A stretch of 64,000 nucleotides of DNA from Stramonita haemastoma. Taxonomy: Eukaryota > Mollusca > Gastropoda > Neogastropoda > Muricidae. The notes beneath the pieces are model-generated. The model did not search any database. It had not been told where the DNA came from and saw only the letters and a list, made by a program, of their open reading frames with translations. Shown here in pieces: positions 54,332 through 64,000 of the stretch. Each line of letters begins with the position of its first letter. Within the stretch, counting starts at the first letter, position 1. Made by a program: the position numbers and the translations under genes. The DNA lies in NCBI GenBank assembly GCA_030674155.1, contig CM060338.1:1061745-1125744 (forward strand), read 5' to 3'.

Positions 54332-54380
<49 letters not shown>

Positions 54381-54393
54381 ACAAACACACACA

Positions 54394-54424
<31 letters not shown>

Positions 54425-54437
54425 GCACGCACGCACG

Positions 54438-54468
<31 letters not shown>

Positions 54469-54470
54469 AT
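54283..54470. repeat. (CA)n and (GCAC)n tract
   Basis: CA repeats enclosing two blocks of GCAC tetramers near 54393-54440. Confidence 0.93.
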
Positions 54471-55699
54471 ACACAAAAGGTGACACATGCATGCATGTAC
54501 ACATGTGCTGATGTATACAGATGTGCATGTAGTTTATAAACCCTTTTTCAAGTCACTGTGATACAAAACAAACACAAAAAGGTCATCCTCAACAACCAAA
54601 ACTTGTAAACAAACCCTTGATGACTGCAAATTGCAATGAATAAAATTAACTAACAAGTAACTAACCGCATTTTTTTTTTAGTAAGTTCAACACAATCTGA
54701 AAAAAAAAAAGCGGTTTTTCTATACCTGTAGATAAGATTTTTTGATAGGACAGCAACTCCCATGAGTAGTACATACATACTACAAGAAGCAAACCCAGTA
54801 AATCTTTCTTTGCCACATACTAGTAGTTAACACAGCAGGACCCACACCCTGACCCTACACTGAAACTGACACACCCATTTACAAACATTCCTTTGATGGG
54901 TCTCTGTTTAGAGCACCCTCCCCCTCCCCTTGCCCCCTCCCCCCCACCCCTTTTACCCAAAGTTGTATACATTCCACACCAAGATGGTGACTTGTCGTTG
55001 TCCAGACATAATTTATAATTTGGGTTCAGGGTCAAACTCAGTCACTTTTCCTGCTACAGTGCATTTTGTGTTAACAAAGGGTGAGTTAGTTTGTTTTTGT
55101 TTTTGTTTGTTTTTTCCGGGGTTGGTGGGGTGGGGTGTGTTATTTTTTAGGGAGGAGGGGCGGGGGGGGGGAGTGGGGGGTGCAGATATTAATTTGTTAA
55201 CAATTTTTTTTTTTTTTTTTTAATTAAACCCAAACTGTGACACCTGTGGCTTTAAATATCAAATTGACATGCACTGATCTGTTTAAATAACAAAGAATAA
55301 TAAGTGGTATGAAAGCATGTGTCATGTGTTTCGGCAAATAAAATAAACAGCGAAATGAACAATTTTGTTTGTTTATTTAGGATTTTTTTTTTTTTTTATT
55401 GGGTTTTTTTGTTTGTTTTTTTTTTGGGGGGGGGAGGGGACGGGAGTTGGTTGTTTTGCTTTGCATTATTCACTAGTATTACAGACCTGTACACAATACA
55501 TGAATTTAATTTTGTTATGAATATCAACTTTCACCATAAAATGAATTCAATCTTATCAATTCGATACATGTATGAACTGGCTCAGACTTTTCAAAAGTTT
55601 TTTTTTCAATTTAATTCACTGGCTAAAATATCCACACTGTCGACCAAATCAACAGCAGGCCTTCAGAATCTGCTGTAGAGTAAAAACCGAAATACCAGA

Positions 55700-56450
55700 C
55701 TTGTCCTCAAGTTTAAGCTGCATGTATACGTGTACACCAACTTACTCCAAAATTTAACCTTTAAAATACTAACTTATCCCTAAATTAATTTCAAATCATA
55801 AAATGCAAACTTTCTTTCAAGTTCAACATTTAAAGTGTTAAATAAATTATACTTTATACAAATTATAGTAGTTAACCTCCCAGTTAAACCTACATGAATA
55901 TGACAGAAACTTAGAAACCTCCGGCTCCAGTTCAATTTAACAAATACTGTTACTTGTAAACAACAAGTTTACCCTCAAGTTCAACAGTTCTATAAGAACT
56001 AAAGATACAAACTGACCCTCAAGGTATCACAAGCTTAACCCATGAAACAAATAAATTTTCAGCTTCATGTTGGGTTAACCTTTAGATCTATATAGATACA
56101 GACTCAAAGATCTGAATACAAATCAATTACCCCTCAAGTTCAACTGTAGTTTTTCATCCTCATGGTCTATCAATCATGGCTATTCTGAGTGTGCATGAAA
56201 GTTTAATACTTGTAGTAAGCTCAACCTTGAGTTTAACCTAGGGAATTCATACAAAATCCCCCCCCCCGAAAGTTCAACACTAAACTAGGTCTATAAGGTG
56301 ATCGGTACAAATACTAAGTACCACAAACTTACCCTCAAATTCAACCTATAGCAACATTGTACATCCTACCCTCAAGGTTAACACAATATACATGAGTACA
56401 AAGTAACAAACAGATTACAAGTTACAGAACTTTCCAAGTTCAATTAACAG
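55700..56450. repeat. Very degenerate tandem array with CCTCAAGTTCAAC core
   Basis: Words close to ACCCTCAAGTTCAAC recur at irregular spacing of roughly 40-110 bp (for example near 55970, 56010, 56130, 56270, 56330 and 56370). An old decayed minisatellite is the simplest reading. Confidence 0.5.
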
Positions 56451-57811
56451 TGAATTAAATCCATAATCTCCCTGGCCCACTGCTGAACAGCACTTTGTTT
56501 CCAGTGATGACAGAATACTATGATCCCATAACATTGGAACTTAGTACTGCTACTACTACTACTACACAACTTCATTTTCATAACGTACTCCAATGATAAT
56601 TGATAGTGACAGATAAACACGGTGCCTGTATACATGTATGCATGTATACAGATTTTGAACTACATGATGTGTCATCTAATTTAAGCACGCACCAGGCCAA
56701 GAGCCATTCACAACTCGTGTGACATCCTGTTTCTATCACTGGTATCAGCCGCTAAAACGACAACCTTTTTTTTTCCCCCCTTGCTCTGAGCTGTGTTCTA
56801 TAGTGTATATTGGGCTGGGGCACCCATTTCCTAGGCATTAAAACTCAGCAGCTCAATTCAGCTCTCACCGAGCTGCAATTGTGCAAGAGGAGTTGTAAGG
56901 AAGCCAATCAATAACCACCTGTATACATACACCGGTGCTAAACTGGCTGTCTGGCTCGCTTTTCTTTCTTCAGTGTCACACTGCCATTGTATTGCCAGGC
57001 TTTCTGGATTGATCCATTTGTCGTATTTAAAAAAAGAAGAAAAAAAGGCACTGTTTTCAAACATGAACAGCGCTGAACTGAACAACACACACAAAAATAA
57101 ACAGACCAAAGAACAGCTTTTTCACTTCATTAATTCTATATCAGTAAGTTAGATTTATAACCATCTTGTAGAACTATTCAAGTTCTCTTTAAAAAAAATA
57201 AATAAAAAAGTCAACAACACTACAGGATTCAGAAAACCAAAGTCATATCCCAACTCTGTACCAGTCCAATCTCACTGGGATTCCCAACAGAGATAAGAAG
57301 GAAAGAACGAGAAGTGTACTGGTTGAACTCTGAGTCTGAGTTTCCATTCTAGATTCAACTTGGGAAATCAAATATTCTCCTAAAGAAACTACCGGGTCAA
57401 AACTTGAGATTTTTACAGCTCAACAAAAATATTCAGTGAGATGGAAACTGAAAGGAAAACAAAAACGCTTGCAAGAAAAAATTACTTTCATTGCAACACA
57501 TTTCAGTTATGACTGAGCTAGAGAGTGTGTTTACGTATGCATTAAAAAAAAAAACACCTGCTTTTCTTTTGTTTAAATTATAGCTGTGAAACTACAGTAA
57601 AAGTAAACAGTTTCACTTAAATTACATCCTCCATTAATGAAGATCATTAATAATGTAGCACAGCCATACAATGATGCAAATAAAATACATGTGTACGTAA
57701 TACGCAAGACAGCCCTCTCCCAACGGTATACATCAGTATACCAAAAACACACACAGACACACACACACACACACAAAGAGCGACAACTGACACACACCAC
57801 ACCACACCACA

Positions 57812-57847
<36 letters not shown>

Positions 57848-58442
57848 TTTTCAATGCTCTTTCAATATTATACTGATAAAAAGTGATAGTGATAGCAGAC
57901 ATGTATGATGTAAAGATGTATAGCATTAACTTCATAAATTTTAGGTACCATATAGCAACGGCATTTTATAATTCATGATCCTGAATAAACTCGGCACTAA
58001 TTGATCATCGCTCTCACAATCAACACAGTAGGTATTATTTACACAGTACACTACATGACACAAGGAAGTAAGGTAGGTAGGCAAAGTTTGCACCACACCC
58101 ATAAAGTTTCAGGTAAAACTAAAAGGCTGTTGTGTCTATCTATACAACAGGCCACCTCAGCATTCGTAAATTCCCAGGTGGTCAGGTGAAGTATGATAAA
58201 GGAGGCCAAGTTCTGTCAGGTTGACAAGGACACTCCTCCTCCTTCACCCCCCCCCCCCCCCCCCCTAGTCTGTCTCCAGAAAGAAATGATAGAGAGGAGG
58301 TGGGAACCAATCACTGTCCAGATCAGACAGTGAAAAGGTGAACAGGTGGAACACTCACAAGTCACAGCACTTGCTCAATACGTTCATCTCTTTTATTGAT
58401 TTAATGATTGAATGCATGTGATAAACTTTGCTGCGTGCATGC

Positions 58443-58770
<328 letters not shown>

Positions 58771-59334
58771 TCCCTACATGTGTGTATGTGTGTGGTGAGT
58801 GTACACTACTACAGTAAGTACTAGCTTTTGATCACAAAAAGGGAGGTAGTGACCCTATTTTGACATCTAGCTCAATGTAACACTACTATCACTAGTATAG
58901 TACTCAGTAATACTAATAGTAGTAAACAATAAACAATTATTTTTTTTTTAGAAAATAAAAACATAAGTGTTAAAAGCAACAAAAAATGTTGGCCTACACA
59001 ACATTTTTTTAAAAAAGAGTAAAAATCATGAATACTCAGAATAGTTTACAACTAGCAAGAGTTTATCACTTTATCAGTTTATGGATAGGATGCGATTCAT
59101 AATCATATCCTGATTCTGTCTTATATCATACATTACAAAAACTAAAGCAAACAAACAAAAACTACTGCCTACAAGAGCTGTAATGGAGAGCGGTTATTCA
59201 AACCAAAGCTCTAATTCACATATGATGTATGCAACATTCTGTTGCTCAGTACAGGGTTGTCAAGGATGGCACTGGCAGGCACTGACCAGTTTATTGTTTT
59301 AAAACCTAACAATTAGCATTCAATTTGTCAATTT

Positions 59335-59525
59335 GTGTGTGTGTGTGTGTGGTGTGTGTGTGATGTGTGTGTGTGTGTGTGTGCATGTGTGCACATGCAT
59401 GCATGCGTGTGTGTGTGTGTGTGCGCATGCGTGCGCTGTGCGTGAAGTTTTTCTCTCTGTGTGTGTGTGTGTGTGTGTGTTGTGTGTGTGTGTGTGCGTA
59501 TGGTGCATGCATGCATGCGTGTGCA
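59335..59525. repeat. (GT)n with GCATGC and GCGCATGCG interruptions
   Basis: Alternating purine-pyrimidine throughout most of its length. Confidence 0.93.
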
Positions 59526-60714
59526 CGTGCATGAATGCGTGAAATCCTGTAAGACTAGTAAGACTAAGACTAAGAGCATGCGCACATGAACGCACTCAGC
59601 ACAGGGAGGAAAATGTATAGGGTCTAAACAACTGTATCACTAACACTGTAACAGTGTACTGGGTGTGTACACTGTACAGTCTTATCAATTGATCACATTG
59701 CACTGTCAGCAGAGTCACTGGAGTATTGTGATGACACAGATGAGAGTTTGTAATGTTTTGTTTGTTGGTTGGTTTGTTACACATGATTTGTTACACATAA
59801 CAAGTACTTTCTGCTATTCACCCATTGCAATGGATGTAACATAAAAAATACATTCCACACAAGTCAAGTGCTACAATACATATGTGCTCTCTAGTCAAGA
59901 GAAGTCAAAAACACTTTAATCATCTGAAGAAGGCAATTAGAGAATTACAATACAGTCAGGCACATTACAATACCATGAATATTGAGTCAAAATCTTGCAA
60001 TACATGAGAAAACTCTGTAGAGCACTGGTTTCACTCTACGCACCAAGAATCGGGAATTTGTGTTAATGCTAGCCCAATTTCTACGAGATCATTTTTACTT
60101 TTTCTCACACATTTCACATTTCATATTCATAAAAGTAAACAGATGTTGCTCTCAAGTAACAAAAAACACACCAAAAAATGCATTGCTTCATGAAGTATGA
60201 TCATTCAACAAACCGAACCTGCGTTACACATAACATGGTGCCAAATCAAAGCATGCAGTTCTTTCGTGAACATAAAATGTTCTTTACTTTTTCAAACTTG
60301 TGGACAAATCTTCCTTCATTTCACATCATAAGGTAATAAGTTTAGTTACTAAGTAAGAAACATTTGTAATATAGTATTATATACTCAGCTAAAACTGATG
60401 ATTGCTATGAAATCGGATTACACATCAATTTTACAAGAATTTGAAGAAAGCTGGTGATCGACCTCTGACCTGTAACTGTGAATGTGATGCATCATGAAAA
60501 ATGAAAATGAGTGCAACTTGATACAAATTTTTACATCATTCTCACTTCCTTTTGGGAATATCCTCTTAAAACATCATGAGTCCATGTTGTCTGATGGATG
60601 AATTTAGTTGACATTCACTGGCAATTGTTGCTGTATCATTTGCCAAGTACAGGATTTTGAAAATTGTTTTTTAATTTTAATTTTTATTTTTTTTTTTTTT
60701 TAAATTATTATTTT

Positions 60715-60985
60715 ATACCACTTTATGTCACAGTAGATTTCTCTGCACGAAATTCGGCTGCTCTCCCCGCAGAGAGCGCGTCGCACAAGTGCAGCGCCTA
60801 CCCATTTTTTTTTCCTGTCTGCATCTGTATTTGTTTCCCTATCAGAGTGGCTTTTTTTCTAACGAACTTTGCCAGGGTCAACCCTTTGTTGCTGTGGGTT
60901 CTTTTACGTGCACTAAATAATGATGTGTAATACACGGGACCTCAGTTTATCGTCTCACCGAAAGACTAGAGCCCAGACCACCACT
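60715..60985 (+). mobile_element. Mollusc-type interspersed repeat
   Basis: It contains GAAATTCGGCTGCTCTCCCC, CAACCCTTTGTTGCTGTGGG, TTCTTTTACGTGCAC, GGGACCTCAGTTTATCGTCTC and CCAGACCACCACTCATG. I recognise this word order from many molluscan genomes as a high-copy repeat; the family name is not certain. A short fragment of the same start is near 4425-4465. Confidence 0.6.
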
Positions 60986-62012
60986 CATGTTCTAATGGAT
61001 GGGGAAAAAGTTTGGGGCCCAAATATTTTTTTTGGGGGGGCAGGGTAGGGGGAATCTAGATATCTCAAGTGGATCCATGGGCAAATTATGGCAACACAAA
61101 CTGGTCTCTCACACAGTTGGAAGTAACAGCTTCAATCCTGTTCTGAGCTTAAAATACAATACTAGACAATTCAATTCAAATCTAATACTGTAATACTAAT
61201 ATAACACAGTAATAGTAATTAAATTAGAACAGAATAGAAAAATATCTTCACACAAATCAGGATTTTAGCACACAAATTATGCACAGTGCACATTTCTGAC
61301 AAATATACTGTCATACTGATGATAAGCACAGTGTGTGCTTTGTCACAATGTCAGTCTGTGCAACATTATCTTTAAAAACAAGTTTGAAATTTGTGAATGA
61401 AATTTTTAAGCTGCAAGCTGAAAAGCTAACACATGGTTGAGATGAAGGTCATGTCCCTGTTCTAGCCATTTCATTATATAGTTAACTAAAAAGCACAATT
61501 ACAATCAAAACAACTTATTAAACTAGCTGCACAATGTGCTAATATTGATCAAATTGACAAACTATGCAACTATGTTGGCTAATCAGTCGAGTCTGACCAC
61601 TAATAGCACTTATATTAAATGTGATACGTCTGTGTGTCTCAGTCTCACGCTCACGAACCTACCCTAACAATGACTAGCCAATAGTATGACATTGACAGAA
61701 TTGAGTAGACCTATACTATAGTATGGGCTAGGCCTAGTACGCCCCACAGTTCGATTAAACTGAAAATCCGCAATGCACCTTTCGATCCTGCTGTTTTTAA
61801 TTTAACAAAAATATGCGTCCAATACTGAATAGTTTTACATTTAATCCATGAGAAAAAAGTTTTTCAAACCGATCAGATTACTACTCCAGTTTTTACTGAC
61901 ACTACCTTTGTGTCGTAACACGACGGTTTTGCCTGTTTTCTGGAGCAGCCCAATCACTAATAGCTTGTTAACACCTTTGTTTTCCATTAAAACAAATGCA
62001 CATCTTACTCAC

Positions 62013-62340
62013 CTTATCACAGACTGTGTTTTATGGCTGTCTAACGTAGATATGGAGTAAGAAACAAAACGGAAGGTGTCCAAAATAGATGCATCAGCCA
62101 AAAAAGATCCACGCTGAGTGAGTGCGATCCCAAAATCACTCCAGAATACCTGTCAACTTGCGATTCATAAACTTCCACCTTTCCCCATTTTTCAATGTCT
62201 ATGATCTTTCAAAATTAAGCAAGTATCATTCCATCTTGAAATACATCATCAAATTCATCACAGACACAAAAAGACAATCACAGGAATGCATGAAGCACTG
62301 AGCTCCCGAAACTCTCTACCACTATGAACAGGGAAAATGG
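62013..62340 (-). other. Candidate non-coding first exon (5' UTR)
   Basis: The minus strand here ends in an excellent donor, GATAAG/GTGAGTAAG, with the exon edge at 62013. The stretch up to about 62340 is unusually repeat-free and contains several short upstream ATGs, none continuing into the main frame. Coding exon 1 begins with an acceptor after 20 nt of 5' UTR, so at least one upstream exon is required. The start point is not determined. Confidence 0.5.
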
Positions 62341-62420
62341 CAGACTATTGCGGAATGACGTCACAGGAAGTAGAAATCTTTCGCGTCGCTTCCTCTTTGG
62401 TTTGCTCTTTGTGTTGTTCT
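62330..62420 (-). promoter_or_regulatory. Candidate promoter with CRE and ETS-like motifs
   Basis: A perfect palindromic CRE, TGACGTCA, is at 62356-62363. It is followed at once by an ETS-like CAGGAAGT (62364-62371), and a second GGAAG is on the other strand near 62390. CpGs cluster here (TTTCGCGTCGC). No TATA box is placed convincingly. CRE/ETS pairs are typical of TATA-less animal promoters; the link to this gene is by position only. Confidence 0.45.
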
Positions 62421-62784
62421 GATCTACCTATTAAATCATGATTTACAGAAAATGTCTGTGGGCGTCGTGCTCATCGACAAACATGCATTTTGTTTTGTTC
62501 AAGAATATTAAAATGTGACTCAGTGTTTGCATTTGGCTTTTTAGTTTATGGTCAGAACGAGTTACCAAATTGTCGTCTGCTGCTAGGCCTAAGCTGGCAT
62601 TCACAGGCGCTGGCTCAGTAGCCTAGCTGAGTCTCGGCATGTGAGCGAAGCTGAAACTATCTTGCCAATGTTTGCTTCACTCTGTCAGTCTTTCGCCGTT
62701 TCCGCTCATAAAGAACTAAATTAATCCTATGTTGAGCTACTGTTTTCATTTATCATATCATACACTGCGTTATGCCTGCCACAA

Positions 62785-62880
62785 AGGACGTATAAGTGGA
62801 ACGAACGCGCGGCGTGTGCGCGTGCAGAGAACTTGATGGAGGCGTGGTCGCCACACCCCGCCCATTGTCGGTAGACGTTT
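62785..62880. promoter_or_regulatory. CpG- and GC-box-rich segment
   Basis: This is a short CpG-dense stretch (ACGCGCGGCGTG, then GCGCGTGC) followed by a GC-box-like CCCCGCCC near 62853-62860. It stands out from the AT-rich surroundings and could be a second promoter or enhancer. No gene starting here is recognised. Confidence 0.25.
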
Positions 62881-63237
62881 CGATCGGTGTGTGGTTTTGC
62901 AAATGTAAACACTGAATAATTATAATTTACTGCCTGTTTCTCTCTTTCCATCTCATTAATTTGGAGTTTTTGTTCGGACTTTACGGACTTTGACATTCAT
63001 GAAAGAGGAACAACAACAACAAAAAATCATGGAGTCAAAGTCGGGACTGACACACACCAGTCAACCACTATAACAAACTAGTGCTGCATGTGTATTGCGA
63101 AACATTACCGTTTGTCTCAGGGTTGTTGTTGTTTTTTGTTTTTTTTTATAGGCCAGCGCATTATCATTAAACAACGGCTCTGAGATTATTTTCAATACTA
63201 TATATAGATTTGTTTGTAAAAATGAAAAAGCTCCACA

Positions 63238-63660
63238 ATGCCATCCACTGTGGCGCAGGGGTTAGTGCAGTGGGCTCCTGGTTGGATAGTCGCGGGTTCG
63301 AATCCCACAAGAGTCGAAGAGATTTTCGGACTTCTGCTGACTCCTTACCAGTGTGAGTTTGCTAGGAGCTCATTGGAAAGACTGGGACCACAGCCAAGCT
63401 TTCATCCACTTTACAGATCTTGTGATTTTAAATGTTTCTCAATTTATTTGACCAACACTCTGGGTGTGTGTAACTCTCGGACCTGGTTGATGTCAGGATG
63501 TATCACAATAGGAAGGGTAGAGTACATCCCTGCAGAGATGTCTCAAAGTTGGAGCACTTCCACTGCACGATCATTACACCATCCTCATTATGACTGGTCA
63601 TGTAATATTTGTTTTTTATTTTATTTATTCATTTATTCTTTTATATCGATGGTAATGGAA
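63238..63660 (+). mobile_element. tRNA-derived SINE-like element, family C
   Basis: The head reads TGGCGCAGGGGTTAGTGCAG (A-box) and GCGGGTTCGAATCCCAC (B box at a tRNA-like distance). About 340 bp of body with no tRNA acceptor pairing follows, so it is a SINE and not a tRNA gene. The 3' limit is approximate. Confidence 0.6.
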
Positions 63661-63664
63661 TAAG

Positions 63665-63815
63665 CAACCATATGCTTTTTTACATCCTGTCCCCGTGTGT
63701 ATGTAGTTTTGTAAATGTCATCTGTTCCCACCGGCACACGATGGCCTACTCTTACGAAAAGCGGAACAGGATTTAACGTGCGCAAGATGTTCTGTGAGCG
63801 ACATGTGTCAATTAT
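63665..63815 (-). mobile_element. SINE family A, fragment
   Basis: Reverse-strand match: CGCACGTTAAATCCTGTTCC, then GAGTAGGCCATCGTGTGCCG and ACATACACACGGGGACAGG. It lies just inside the (TA)n tract at the right end. Confidence 0.7.
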
Positions 63816-63859
63816 TCGGTGGCCCCAGTTGCTCTTCTGGTCTCATTCTAGTTCTTGGT

Positions 63860-63873
63860 TATATATATATATT

Positions 63874-63962
<89 letters not shown>
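63860..63962. repeat. (TA)n tract
   Basis: About 100 bp of TA with single breaks, near the right window end. Confidence 0.95.
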
Positions 63963-63963
<1 letters not shown>

Positions 63964-64000
63964 GGATTGCTATGATGAATTAGTGTCAATAGCCCTATGG

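Noticed and set aside
62452..62511. Short plus-strand frame MSVGVVLIDKHAFCFVQEY as the start of a divergent gene
   Set aside because: Only 19 codons before a stop and no supporting exon; a divergent promoter cannot be excluded but is not supported.
62727..62996. 89-codon minus-strand frame upstream of the promoter
   Set aside because: No similarity recognised, no matching splice context; the CpG-rich segment alone explains the lack of stops.
63240..63315. tRNA gene at the right end
   Set aside because: A and B boxes are present, but acceptor stem pairing is missing and the repeat body continues; it is a SINE head.

Overview
The window looks like nuclear DNA of a mollusc, most likely a marine gastropod. 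Reasons: long spliced introns, no operons, very heavy microsatellite load ((CA)n, (GA)n, (GACA)n, (AAT)n), tRNA-headed SINE-like families in many copies, an RTE-type LINE fragment and a piggyBac-type remnant. The taxon is inferred from repeat style and is not proven.

One protein-coding gene dominates. It lies on the minus strand and encodes a member of the R3H-SUZ family (vertebrate R3HDM1, R3HDM2 and ARPP21; Drosophila Encore). I assembled 17 coding exons by hand, from an ATG at 53895-53893 to a TAA at 12929-12927. All 16 junctions use GT-AG and all phases agree. The spliced length is 3349 nt, which becomes 3351 nt (1116 codons plus stop) once two apparent single-base losses in the long exon at 14696-15816 are allowed for. 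A non-coding first exon with a strong donor (62013 up to about 62340), beside a CRE/ETS-containing promoter-like region, is a reasonable but unproven 5' end. The 3' UTR would run left from 12926 through a 51-bp minisatellite.

Layout: 1-3.3 kb holds SINE pieces, a 5'-truncated RTE LINE with a 13-bp target-site duplication, and a 32-bp minisatellite. 3.3-12.9 kb is non-coding flank or 3' UTR with SINE copies and purine-rich simple repeats. 12.9-18.9 kb holds the C-terminal exons, with a 1086-bp piggyBac-derived element in the intron between them. 18.9-43.8 kb holds the central exons and the R3H/SUZ core, buried in simple repeats. 43.8-53.9 kb holds the N-terminal exons and a candidate alternative first exon near 47 kb. 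54-62.4 kb is the first intron and promoter, and 62.4-64 kb is flank with SINEs and a (TA)n tract.

The least ordinary structure is in the introns. Four exon edges, each covering the splice site or its exonic side, have been copied into the neighbouring intron. Some copies keep usable splice signals, and two would give the same eight residues followed at once by a stop. Four donor sites also sit 15-25 nt upstream of long UG-repeat tracts in the transcript. I see no second protein-coding gene I can support, no CRISPR array and no intact tRNA or rRNA gene.
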